Origin: Neisseria lactamica
GTDB lineage: Bacteria; Pseudomonadota; Gammaproteobacteria; Burkholderiales; Neisseriaceae
Assembly: GCA_001067655.1 (NCBI GenBank)
Contig: JUNU01000379.1
Location: 1-11,183, forward strand
Direction: 5' to 3'
DNA: 11,183 nt
Shown here: positions 1 through 7,123 of the stretch, piece after piece
How positions within the stretch are numbered: the stretch's first letter is position 1
Layout: each line of letters opens with the position of its first letter
Made by a program: the position numbers and the translations under genes
The notes under the pieces: model-generated
Seen by the model: the letters and a program-made list of their open reading frames with translations, nothing else
Told to the model about the DNA's origin: nothing
The model's database searches: none

Positions 1-97
1 TTAAATCAGGACAAGGCGATGAAGCCGCAGACAGTACAGATAGTACGGCAAGGCAAGGCGAGGCAACGCTGTACTGGTTTAAATTTAATCCACTATA
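1..97. repeat. Correia repeat enclosed element (CREE), short form, left end cut by window
   Basis: This is a short-form Correia element, the small non-coding mobile repeat of Neisseria. It ends at 97 with the terminal inverted repeat TTTAATCCACTATA. It contains the usual core (ATCAGGACAAGGCGATGAAG, then a GTAC-rich centre) and lacks the internal block of the roughly 155-base form. About 15 bases of the left terminus (TATAGTGGATTAAAT in the copy at the other end) fall outside the window. The centre has an extra GGCAA unit. It has the same orientation as the copy starting at 11134. Identification is from memory of the family consensus. Confidence 0.88.
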
Positions 98-99
98 AA
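94..99 (+). promoter_or_regulatory. possible outward -10 box (TATAAA) at the CREE edge
   Basis: The CREE terminus plus its flank makes TATAAA reading rightward, towards the 3' end of the T6SS operon. CREE termini are known to create -10 boxes with adjacent DNA. The hexamer 17 bases upstream (GTACTG, 71-76) is a poor -35, so activity is doubtful. Any transcript would meet the hairpin at 191-228 before entering the cluster antisense. Confidence 0.2.
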
Positions 100-190
100 A
101 CCGATATATTTCTTGCTTCCCAAGCCTGAGGAAATTTGTTTCTTTGAGCAAGAGTACGAAAAAATGTTGTGTCGTTAAAACCCATTCATA

Positions 191-228
191 AGAAAAGGTC
201 GTCTGAATTTTTTCAGACGACCTTTTCT
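191..228 (-). terminator. bidirectional terminator made of paired DNA uptake sequences
   Basis: Two 17-base arms (191-207 and 212-228) are perfect reverse complements around a loop of four T. Each arm contains the full uptake sequence AGGTCGTCTGAA (196-207 on plus, 223-212 on minus). The outer parts of the arms are A-rich and T-rich, so the hairpin is followed by U residues in either direction. It lies 54 bases beyond the stop of the last T6SS gene, where an intrinsic terminator is expected. Inverted uptake-sequence pairs acting as terminators are well known in Neisseria. Confidence 0.88.
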
Positions 229-281
229 ATGGATAAGCAGCAAACCGACTCTGCTATTTTGTTGGGCTTACCTGCCTTTTA

Positions 282-1628
282 TTAAAAGGCGTCATCATCA
301 TGCACGATGACCTTATTGACATAAACCGGCTGCACCGGTGTTTCTTCCTGCAAGATAGGTGACTCTGTCTGTGACACAGATTTTTCGGTAGTCATTGGAG
401 TTGCCGGCAGCGTGTTGTGTGCAGAATGAGTTTCTTCGCGTTGGATATCTACTTGCGGCGCCAAAGGCTCATGCTCTACCGATGGAGTCTCTTGCTTACC
501 GGTTTCAGGCTTCAATTCGGATACGATAGTGGTTTCTACCGGTTGACTTTCTGCCGGCAAAACCACAGGAGCCACAGGCTCAGATACGGACGAATGCTCC
601 TCTACATCAACCGCTTTTGTCAAAGCTTCTTCGACTACCGGAGCTTGCGTAGTTGACGTAGTTTCTGTTGTTACCCGTGTTTCTACTGTTACAGATGCCT
701 CCGTTTGAACTGGTGTTTCTTCGGTTGCAGAAATTTCCGTCTTGGTTGGCAGCGTTTCTACCTTTTCAAGTGATTCAAATCGGATTGGTGTTTCTACTGT
801 TTCATGCGTTTCTGCTTTAGCTGGCACTTTTACCGTTTCAGATATTTCTGATTTGGTTGGTGCTTCTACCGTTTCAGACGTTTCTGCTTTAGCCGACGTA
901 TCAATTTCTTTGTTTTCTACGGTTTTTTTCTCGGTTGGCACAGTTATATTTGATCCTTCCAGTGTCGCCGAGCCATCAGTTGTGCGATCAGATTTCTCGG
1001 TATCTGTCTGTTTGACATCCTCCGTTTTCACACTTTCTTTAACGAGGTCGTCTGAATTTGACTTGTCTTCAGACTTTTTACCGTCTTCCGATTGGTTAGT
1101 CTGTGTAACTTCAGGATAAGGAATCGGCTCTTCTGACTTGCCTGCCGTTTCTTCCGGTTTGTCCTGTTCTGCCTTAGTTTGTTGGGATTCCGTAGCTTTT
1201 AATTTCGCATTGTCTTGTTTAGACTCAGGCTTGCCTCCTGTCGAACCTGATTTCTGCTGATTAAGCGGATACTCTCGCATAACGACTTCGGCAGGCGGGG
1301 TTTCGGTATGCGGCACATGGCAGCTCTCGCCCATTTTGATAAAATCAATGCCTGAAATCAAAAAATTGGTGTTTTCTAGATTGCCTCTTAATCCGACATA
1401 GATTGGTGTGTTTTCAGGCGTATTTTTTCTGACGCTGATGATTTCCGCTGCGGCTTCATAGCCGTTTCCGCTACCGGGAAGCAAAGTGTAATTGTTTTTC
1501 AAATCACAACTTCGAATCCGGACATAATTGTTTTGAGTGACCAACATGCCTTCCAGCTCTTTGGCAAAGGCGGTTTGAGCGGTTGCTGAAAGCAACACGC
1601 CGCAAGTAAGGAAAATGTGTTTAACCAT
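282..1628 (-). CDS. exported protein with NlpE-C-like OB domain and acidic Glu/Thr/Pro-rich repeat tail, T6SS-linked, function unknown
   Basis: I do not recognise this gene by name. Residues 1-22 form a Sec signal peptide (hydrophobic core, AFA cleavage motif, mature start at K23), with no lipobox. Residues about 24-105 are a compact domain with only two cysteines, C41 and C103. Its pattern (LEGM, then a CD motif, YEAAA, PIYVGLRG, then the second Cys) resembles the C-terminal OB domain of NlpE, with the cysteines likely disulfide-bonded. This is a fold-level inference. Residues about 110-448 are low-complexity, rich in Glu, Thr, Ser, Pro and Lys, and probably disordered. They include about seven degenerate 12-residue repeats (247-331), such as KAETSETVEAPT and KSEISETVKVPA. 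There is no further membrane segment, so a periplasmic or extracellular location is likely. It starts 47 bases after tssE, has a weak ribosome site, and is the last gene before the terminator. Co-transcription suggests an envelope accessory role. Confidence 0.85.
   Translation of the reverse strand: MVKHIFLTCGVLLSATAQTAFAKELEGMLVTQNNYVRIRSCDLKNNYTLLPGSGNGYEAAAEIISVRKNTPENTPIYVGLRGNLENTNFLISGIDFIKMGESCHVPHTETPPAEVVMREYPLNQQKSGSTGGKPESKQDNAKLKATESQQTKAEQDKPEETAGKSEEPIPYPEVTQTNQSEDGKKSEDKSNSDDLVKESVKTEDVKQTDTEKSDRTTDGSATLEGSNITVPTEKKTVENKEIDTSAKAETSETVEAPTKSEISETVKVPAKAETHETVETPIRFESLEKVETLPTKTEISATEETPVQTEASVTVETRVTTETTSTTQAPVVEEALTKAVDVEEHSSVSEPVAPVVLPAESQPVETTIVSELKPETGKQETPSVEHEPLAPQVDIQREETHSAHNTLPATPMTTEKSVSQTESPILQEETPVQPVYVNKVIVHDDDAF
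636..890 (-). repeat. degenerate 36-base tandem repeat (12 residues per unit, about 7 units)
   Basis: The coding strand repeats in steps of 36 bases, with one 39-base unit. The protein units are residues 247-258, 259-270, 271-282, 283-295, 296-307, 308-319 and 320-331, sharing a pattern close to K-x-E-x-x-E-T-V-E-x-P. At DNA level, TTCTACCGTTTCAGA or near copies recur on the plus strand (around 660-890). The first three units are the most alike, which suggests recent duplication. Confidence 0.7.
1045..1056 (+). other. DNA uptake sequence AGGTCGTCTGAA (exact)
   Basis: Exact 12-base match to the mucosa-type uptake dialect. It lies inside the disordered tail of the 448-residue protein and encodes part of Asn-Ser-Asp-Asp-Leu on the opposite strand. 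Such sequences promote uptake by natural transformation. Confidence 0.85.
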
Positions 1629-1675
1629 ATTTTATTTCTTAATTTTCAAAGTAATCTATTCACACCAAAGAAAGC

Positions 1676-2089
1676 TTATGTCCGGCTGCGTTTAACGGAA
1701 ACCGTCCCCTCAGGCATAAAATAAGTGTCTATCACTACCGCACCCACGTTTTCTATTTCGCATTCCAGCTGATAACACAAGACCATGATATTGTCTTTGG
1801 ATTCAGTGAGGTGGATATCCAAATTCCTTAATCTCGGCTCGTATTTCAATAAGGTTTTCCTCATAAAATACCGCAAGTCATGCGCGCTGGACGGCAGGTT
1901 TTTATAAACCATGCTGAGATCGGGAATCCCATAATCCGGCAGATGTTTCAAGGAACCGCTCCTGCTGTTAAGAATGCGTTGGATATTGTCCAAAACGCTG
2001 CGAACCAACTGGAAGCTGCCCGGCAGGTCATCTATCGGCAAACCGTCGGAATAAAATCCGGTCAGTTTCTCATAGAGTGCGGCATCCAT
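1676..2089 (-). CDS. tssE: T6SS baseplate protein TssE (gp25-like)
   Basis: TssE is the gp25-like baseplate protein that, with TssF, TssG and TssK, forms the wedge from which the contractile sheath is polymerised. At 137 residues it has the usual family length. The signature LPDYGIPDL (residues 50-58) and the YEPRL motif (83-87) are the classic gp25/TssE landmarks. The C-terminal half forms the beta strands of the domain (about 88-130). It has no signal peptide, consistent with a cytoplasmic protein. The ATG overlaps the tssJ stop by one base (TAATG), so translation is probably coupled. The only ribosome site is a weak AAGAAAG upstream. A 47-base gap separates it from the next gene. Confidence 0.95.
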   Translation of the reverse strand: MDAALYEKLTGFYSDGLPIDDLPGSFQLVRSVLDNIQRILNSRSGSLKHLPDYGIPDLSMVYKNLPSSAHDLRYFMRKTLLKYEPRLRNLDIHLTESKDNIMVLCYQLECEIENVGAVVIDTYFMPEGTVSVKRSRT

Positions 2090-2628
2090 TATTTGACTTT
2101 CTTGACCGTCTCTTGAAGCAGGACTTTGTTATCCACCAATTCGATAACGACCGGTTTGTTATTGGTCAGCTGCTTTTTGGTAATCAACATTTTCCAAGTC
2201 TGCTCTTCCCCTACTTTGTTGTAGAAAGCGACAACGCCGACATATTTGGTGTCTTTATTCAGCGTTTCATCAAAGCTGATGGTTTCCCCCGGCCGGATGG
2301 TATATTGCTTGTAACCTTCTGCCAGATCGTTGCTTAAGATGGTTTTGTCTTGATTGAGCAAATCGCGATATGAGGCAACTTCATAATTTTGCTTGTCTTT
2401 CAACTGATAAACCCGGACAACTGTTGACAGCGATTGGCCACGCTCGTTTTGATTCAAACCGTTTCGTGCGATCAGGTCGATTTTCAAAATCTTGAGTTTG
2501 GTATAAAAAACACTTTTAGTGGCTTCAACCGTTCCATCTTTCATGCCTTGCCAAATCCCGCATCCTGAAAGCATGGCGCATAAAAGGGCTAATGAGCAGA
2601 CTGACGTCATTCTGGTTTTTTTATTCAT
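2089..2628 (-). CDS. tssJ: T6SS outer-membrane lipoprotein TssJ (VasD/SciN family)
   Basis: TssJ is anchored in the inner leaflet of the outer membrane and binds the periplasmic end of TssM, completing the TssJLM membrane complex. Residues 1-22 are a lipoprotein signal with lipobox L20-S21-G22-C23. Gly at +2 fits transport to the outer membrane. The mature part shows the family pattern: ARNGLNQNERG (54-64), VVRVYQLKD (70-78), the DLLNQD region (89-94), PGE (113-115) and YVGVVAFY (129-136). The length of 179 residues is typical. The start is ATG at 2628 with GGA nearby, 20 bases after tssG; Met7 is a possible alternative. Codons 2-5 include a run of seven A. TssL, its usual partner, is not in the window. 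Confidence 0.95.
   Translation of the reverse strand: MNKKTRMTSVCSLALLCAMLSGCGIWQGMKDGTVEATKSVFYTKLKILKIDLIARNGLNQNERGQSLSTVVRVYQLKDKQNYEVASYRDLLNQDKTILSNDLAEGYKQYTIRPGETISFDETLNKDTKYVGVVAFYNKVGEEQTWKMLITKKQLTNNKPVVIELVDNKVLLQETVKKVK
2616..2622 (-). other. A7 homopolymer at the tssJ start
   Basis: Seven A on the coding strand at codons 2-5 of tssJ. Slippage here would shift the frame just after the start codon. The length is modest and phase variation is not shown. Confidence 0.5.
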
Positions 2629-2648
2629 GATTTTCCGTTTTCTTGAAG

Positions 2649-3758
2649 TTAGTTTGAGTAAGTATAGTTCGCTATTTTTATTTGTTTGTCTTGGTGCATC
2701 GCACCTAAACCGGTATTAATCCCCAATATTTGTTTTTTTTCCAAACGGCTTTTGGGTATCCATTGTTTTTTAATATTCAGGTAAACACTCGCATCAAAAC
2801 GACGACCCAAATAGAGTTTTAATAATTCGAGCAATTTTTGGTGCAATTGCTGCTTTGGCAACAGAAGCTGCGCGTTGTCAAATGTATCGGGCGTAATTTC
2901 AATGCGCACCAAATGACTGTAATCTTTTATCCGCCCGCCCAAAGATGCACTTCCCCCGTCTAACCGCAAACCGGCTTTCCCCAGTTTGCGGTCCTTCTCC
3001 AAAATGACCCACTGCGGCTGGAACTCTTTTACTTTTACTTCGGCAAAGGGAAGAAGGTATCTGACGATGCTGACAATCCCTTCTTTGGTTCGGGTTCGTT
3101 GGTAAAAAATACTGAACAATCCCAAAATCCTGCTATCGAGCAAGGGATGCATGAATTTCCCGTTGACCATGCCTTGCCCGATAAGGTGCAGAAGTGAACG
3201 CGATAGGTCATCTTGCCCCTCCCGCTGAAACAGAAACGGATAACGGTATTTTTTCCATGCTTGGAAAAACAGGGTTGTGATTCGGTGGTTAAAGATATCT
3301 AAAAATGCCGCCAGGCTTTCACTGCCGTCTTTATGCGTCGCAATATCGTTCAGGAAGTAATCCGGCAAAACCGCATCGACACCGTATAAACCTAAAAATG
3401 TCGTCCTGACAGTCGGCAGATCGGCTTCTGTGTCATATTCAACCGATGCGATTTCCCCCGAAGGGAAAGATAAAGATTTTACCCTTCTAAATCTTACGGT
3501 TGACTCGACAGCCTTTTCTTCATTTCCTTCGGCAAGGGTTTCTAAAACCCGGCAAAATTGGAAGAAATTCATCGTTGCCGCATTGCGTACAATAAACTCC
3601 CCCAATTTCTCTTGAAAGATTTCAGACGACCCGCTTTCACGCTGCGCTTTATTTCTAGGAATCTCCCATAAAGGAAGCGTCTGCCTGCCGTTATTTTCTT
3701 TAGCGCTTTTGTGCGCCGTTTCTAAAACCGTGTGATAGTTGTTTTGCTGTCTTTCCAT
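2649..3758 (-). CDS. tssG: T6SS baseplate protein TssG (ImpH/VasB family)
   Basis: TssG forms the baseplate wedge core with two copies of TssF and links to TssE and TssK in the cytoplasm. Diagnostic motifs are FFQFCRVLE (residues 65-73), VRFRRVKSLSFP (88-99) and FLGLYGVDAVLPDYF (121-135), the last being the family hallmark. The C-terminal part contains the LGRRFDASVYL region (317-327). At 369 residues it is at the long end of the family, because about 60 polar residues precede the first motif. The chosen ATG at 3758 lies 37 bases inside tssF and has an upstream CGGGAAAA that could serve as ribosome site. Met63 is a later ATG but would remove part of the domain edge. A run of eight A occurs at codons 340-342. 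Confidence 0.95.
   Translation of the reverse strand: MERQQNNYHTVLETAHKSAKENNGRQTLPLWEIPRNKAQRESGSSEIFQEKLGEFIVRNAATMNFFQFCRVLETLAEGNEEKAVESTVRFRRVKSLSFPSGEIASVEYDTEADLPTVRTTFLGLYGVDAVLPDYFLNDIATHKDGSESLAAFLDIFNHRITTLFFQAWKKYRYPFLFQREGQDDLSRSLLHLIGQGMVNGKFMHPLLDSRILGLFSIFYQRTRTKEGIVSIVRYLLPFAEVKVKEFQPQWVILEKDRKLGKAGLRLDGGSASLGGRIKDYSHLVRIEITPDTFDNAQLLLPKQQLHQKLLELLKLYLGRRFDASVYLNIKKQWIPKSRLEKKQILGINTGLGAMHQDKQIKIANYTYSN
2733..2740 (-). other. A8 homopolymer in tssG
   Basis: Eight A on the coding strand cover Glu340-Lys341-Lys342, about 27 residues before the stop. It is the longest homopolymer I see in any gene here and a possible slippage site. A frameshift would change only the C-terminal tail. 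Confidence 0.5.
3621..3632 (-). other. near-match DNA uptake sequence (GGGTCGTCTGAA, 11 of 12)
   Basis: The core GGTCGTCTGAA is intact and only the first base differs. It encodes Gly-Ser-Ser-Glu (residues 43-46) in the polar N-terminal extension of TssG. Confidence 0.65.
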
Positions 3759-5488
3759 GTATATGTTTTCCCGGATGGCAGAGAAACAATGCTGAACCGG
3801 GTAAACAGGTTCAAATCAGCATACATTGCAAAAAATTCGTTCAATAATTCTCCGAACAAATAAATTTCCGCCTCACCGCTAAATGCGGTCGAATCAAATG
3901 TTACGGTAATATGAATTCCGCGGTGGACTGCGCCACGCTCGATTCTCTGTACTGTCTCATGTTTGACATCAACAATACCATTCAGTCTGCGCTTGTTCAG
4001 CTCGTCTTCAGTCCAGTCGTAAATGGACAATGCCCCTTTCAAACTGTCGACATTCAATAGTGATAAATAGTTGGGTGACAAATGGGACAATATGCGCCAT
4101 TGGAATCTATCCTCTGTCGGCGGATAGCAAGACAATGTCGGTGTGGTAAGGTTTCTGACCATTTTGACATTTGGTTCGGCGATATCGTCGTCTTGAATCT
4201 GGGTCTCCCTCAGACTTTTACGCGGCAAAGCGCCATTTGTCCCGACCACCTTCAATGAAAGCGTCTCGGTAGGCAATATATCTTTTCTATCCCACAACAA
4301 TCCGCCAAGCATGATAAATGTTTCATGTCTTCCTGACACGCCTTGCTTGACTTTGGTATGGAAATACCTTTCCGGCGCATCATATTTCATCAATCCGCCA
4401 CGATGCTGGAATGAGGAAAAAGGAATATAGGGGTAACGTTTGCCTGTTTCATGATTAACCGCCTCTACCTCTTCGACGGAATAAACTTCAACAGCCATAC
4501 CTTCATGTAACAGCGGCTTCACCTGATATTCGAACGCCTTATGATCCACTCGGATAGGCTCTGCTTCCATATCAAACAGATTGATGGCAGGCACGCAGTT
4601 CAATTTCAAGCAGTCAGGAGGGAATCGAAGCTCTGAAGGGTATTGCTTGGAAAGAACCACATTCACGCTAAACTCATTAATCCGTTCCGACCACGCTCCG
4701 GCATCGATGCCCACTAAATCAATAAAGAAAAACTTCTGTTTGAAACAAAAATATTCCAGCAATAGTTGGTAGCCGCTGAAGCTGTTATTGACTTTCTCCC
4801 ACAACCTTTCATCTTCAGCAAATCCGACTGCCTTAAACTGTATATTGCCGGCAGATGGCAATTCGGCATGATGCAGGCTGATTCGCGCTGTCTGATTCAA
4901 CAAAGCATGACGCAATGCGAAGGCAATCGGTTCGTCGGCGGAAATATAAATCCTGATTTTGGAAAAATCTAAATTTTCTTTCTGTATTTGCCGGTGGATA
5001 CCAAAAGTTAATTTGATGACGCTTTGACCATTCGCATCATAATCCAACAATGTATGCAATATGCTCAAAGGCTGGAGCGCAACATCAGCAGTGGTCCGAT
5101 ACAAACATCTGGTCAATCTATCGTTGATATTGATAGGTTCGGACTGAACGGACAATCCTTTTTTGACGACCTGTCCTCCTTGCAACTTTTTATTGTCCGG
5201 AATCAATTCCAAAACAGTCAGGGAAGGAATCATCCTCAGATAATGCGGCCACAGCATATGGACCAACCCCTCCGTCAATTCCGGAAAGTCATCATCTAAT
5301 TTTTGTCTGATTCTCCCTGTCAAAAAAGCAAAGCCTTCAAACAGTCTTTCTACATAAGGATCGCGCGTACCTACCCTGTCTAAATTCAGCATTGCGGCAC
5401 GATCAGGGTGGGCTTTTGAAAACTCTAATCCCGCCTCTTTGAGATACCGCATCTCTTCTTCATAATAGCGTAATGTGGGATCTGACAT
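3722..5488 (-). CDS. tssF: T6SS baseplate protein TssF (ImpG/VasA family)
   Basis: TssF is the largest wedge protein of the cytoplasmic T6SS baseplate. It forms a TssF2-TssG trimer that contacts TssE, TssK and the spike. The N-terminus carries the family signature almost unchanged: YYEEEMRYLKEAG (8-20), AHPDRAAML (26-34), DPYVERLFEGFAFLTGRI (43-60), FPELTEGL (68-75) and LWPHYLRMIPSL (79-90). The C-terminal region has RFQWRILSHLS and a late LFGELLNEFFAMYADLN stretch, both typical. At 588 residues it is full length. The start at 5488 lies 9 bases after the tssA stop with only a weak ribosome site, suggesting reinitiation. Its 3' end overlaps tssG by 37 bases. Confidence 0.97.
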   Translation of the reverse strand: MSDPTLRYYEEEMRYLKEAGLEFSKAHPDRAAMLNLDRVGTRDPYVERLFEGFAFLTGRIRQKLDDDFPELTEGLVHMLWPHYLRMIPSLTVLELIPDNKKLQGGQVVKKGLSVQSEPININDRLTRCLYRTTADVALQPLSILHTLLDYDANGQSVIKLTFGIHRQIQKENLDFSKIRIYISADEPIAFALRHALLNQTARISLHHAELPSAGNIQFKAVGFAEDERLWEKVNNSFSGYQLLLEYFCFKQKFFFIDLVGIDAGAWSERINEFSVNVVLSKQYPSELRFPPDCLKLNCVPAINLFDMEAEPIRVDHKAFEYQVKPLLHEGMAVEVYSVEEVEAVNHETGKRYPYIPFSSFQHRGGLMKYDAPERYFHTKVKQGVSGRHETFIMLGGLLWDRKDILPTETLSLKVVGTNGALPRKSLRETQIQDDDIAEPNVKMVRNLTTPTLSCYPPTEDRFQWRILSHLSPNYLSLLNVDSLKGALSIYDWTEDELNKRRLNGIVDVKHETVQRIERGAVHRGIHITVTFDSTAFSGEAEIYLFGELLNEFFAMYADLNLFTRFSIVSLPSGKTYTWKDSKTTITRF

Positions 5489-5497
5489 AATATATGC

Positions 5498-7123
5498 TTA
5501 ATAAATTAATTCCAATGCACGGACAACATCTGTCTGCATCAACTCTGTCCGTAAAAATTCGAGCTGTCCGACTGCCTCAATATCTTTATTATCAAGGTTT
5601 TCACTTAATAGTTGATACCAAAGGCCATACACTTCAAACGTAAAATGTTTGTCCCACTCTTTAACTGTCAACACTTGCATCTGCTTCGAAGCCTGTTCCA
5701 ACAGTTTCACTGCCCAGTCCGCCTTTTGGGCGCTTACAGCCAACCGAGCCATCATCACCCATTTCTTAACCTGCCCCGAACCTGTCTGCCACTCCGGTAA
5801 TGTTTCCAACCAAGCAAATGCAGCGTCTAAACCGTGTTCTTGTGTTTTCAACAGAGCCTGTTGCCAGTAACTTTCTTGGTTTTCCTCCTGAGATGACGGT
5901 TCTAACACTGCCTTTTGAATGGCTTGGCTATTCGTCTGCTTGCGCGTGGACGACATGACCTTTTGTTCCAGCCACTTAAGCGTATCGGCAGATACAAACG
6001 GGAATCCGTTATCAAAACTTAAACCGGTCAGGCCTTCGCATCGGGCCAATAAGGATTTCAACTCAAATAGTGATGAATCAACTTGGGAAAGGTATAAACC
6101 ACCCAACGCCTGCTGACCTTGCCATGCGTAATATTGCAAATCCAGCCAATAGTGATTAGCACCTTCCAAAAAAGCCGCTTCCACTTTATCGAGCAAATCG
6201 CGCCATTGCTGCTCCTGAATCAAACGATTCAGATTTGCCAATAAATCTGCCCTTGGAGCCTTCAACCGCGTCTGACCGTTTTGATGCGGAGGAATGCCGT
6301 TTAATCCACCCCAACGGACGGCTCGAATCATCTTGTTTGCAGACCAATAACCATCATCCTGTTCTCTCAAGTAGGCAGCATTAATCCTGACTTGGTCAAG
6401 TAAAGCTTTAGAAGAGTTAACCTTTGCGACAGTTAGACTTTCAGACGACCCTCGACTCTCTTGATGAATTTGCGGCGTTGCCACTTGCTCAACAGGCGCA
6501 CTGGTCTCTTGATTTTGATTTGAACTTGTCGGTGAGGATGAAAAACGAACAGATGACTCTTCAAAATATTGCAACAATGGAAATAAGCTCGGGCGTACTG
6601 TCTCTTCCCATCCATCAAAGTAATGTTGCAACGACATCAAAGCCGATAATGTCCGCTTAAGCTCTGTAGAATCGGATAATCCCACGTTCTTAAGCGTATC
6701 CAGCACCCTTTCACCGGACAACCAATTTAATGCATTACGTTTTTGTACCGGCTTTTTCGGCCACAGCGACTGATCGAATTTTTGCAGCAACCCGCACAAA
6801 ATCTCCAAGCCGTCCGAAAAACCTGCCAAGCCTCTGTCTCTCAGCAAGGCAAAAATGTAATAGGTTGCCACCCTCAGGTCTTTAGATTCACGCTTCAGCA
6901 GGCGTTCTGAAGCATCCAAAATCAATCGGTAGTCCATACCCGAAAGTTTGGCCAGCTCAATTTTGATGGCTTCAAAATCATCTGCATAGGCGATATCCTC
7001 GCCGCAAGGATGATCGTCTGAAACAGGCTCCAACCATTCTTGCCAGCGATGGATATTGTTATCGGTGATAGATGTACCTTCATCACCGAGTATCGGCTTT
7101 ACCCATTGGGGTAATGTCATCAT
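5498..7123 (-). CDS. tssA: T6SS protein TssA, VasJ/VCA0119 type (ImpA_N domain)
   Basis: TssA proteins bind the membrane complex and baseplate and help prime or stabilise the growing tail tube and sheath. Residues about 30-145 are the ImpA_N domain (HPCGEDIAYADDFEAIKIEL at 38-57, then WPKKPVQKRN). A Ser/Gln/Thr-rich linker spans about 192-232. The rest matches the VC_A0119/VasJ-type C-terminal region: RAVRWGGLNGIPPHQNGQTR (267-286), WLDLQ (326-330), GLSFDNGFPFVSADTLKWL (367-385), and a helical C-terminal part ending at Y541. This makes it VasJ-like rather than the TagA/VasL form, which has a hydrophobic segment. The start ATG overlaps the tssM stop by one base (TAATG). GAGG at 7134-7131, seven bases upstream, is a good ribosome site. 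A second in-frame ATG follows at once. Confidence 0.94.
   Translation of the reverse strand: MMTLPQWVKPILGDEGTSITDNNIHRWQEWLEPVSDDHPCGEDIAYADDFEAIKIELAKLSGMDYRLILDASERLLKRESKDLRVATYYIFALLRDRGLAGFSDGLEILCGLLQKFDQSLWPKKPVQKRNALNWLSGERVLDTLKNVGLSDSTELKRTLSALMSLQHYFDGWEETVRPSLFPLLQYFEESSVRFSSSPTSSNQNQETSAPVEQVATPQIHQESRGSSESLTVAKVNSSKALLDQVRINAAYLREQDDGYWSANKMIRAVRWGGLNGIPPHQNGQTRLKAPRADLLANLNRLIQEQQWRDLLDKVEAAFLEGANHYWLDLQYYAWQGQQALGGLYLSQVDSSLFELKSLLARCEGLTGLSFDNGFPFVSADTLKWLEQKVMSSTRKQTNSQAIQKAVLEPSSQEENQESYWQQALLKTQEHGLDAAFAWLETLPEWQTGSGQVKKWVMMARLAVSAQKADWAVKLLEQASKQMQVLTVKEWDKHFTFEVYGLWYQLLSENLDNKDIEAVGQLEFLRTELMQTDVVRALELIY
6440..6451 (-). other. near-match DNA uptake sequence (GGGTCGTCTGAA, 11 of 12)
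   Basis: It has the same 11-of-12 variant as the copy in tssG. It encodes Gly-Ser-Ser-Glu in the disordered linker of TssA, where such an insertion is structurally harmless. Confidence 0.65.

Noticed and set aside
1..97. Insertion sequence or transposase remnant at the window ends
   Set aside because: The sequences carry no coding capacity and match the short Correia element, which is non-autonomous.
437..448. C-terminal Phe of the 448-residue protein as an outer-membrane beta-barrel signal
   Set aside because: The last residues (VIVHDDDAF) lack the alternating hydrophobic/aromatic pattern, and no beta-barrel strands precede them.
636..890. CRISPR array from regularly spaced repeats
   Set aside because: The 36-base units are contiguous, degenerate, in frame with a protein and have no unique spacers.
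742..1119. 125-residue Ser/Val-rich open frame on the plus strand
   Set aside because: It is the mirror of the Glu/Thr-rich repeat region on the minus strand. Low-complexity repeats commonly leave the opposite strand open.
7009..7022. Further uptake sequence at GATCGTCTGAA
   Set aside because: It has only about 10 of 12 matches, with a substitution inside the conserved GGTCGTCTGAA core, so it was not listed.
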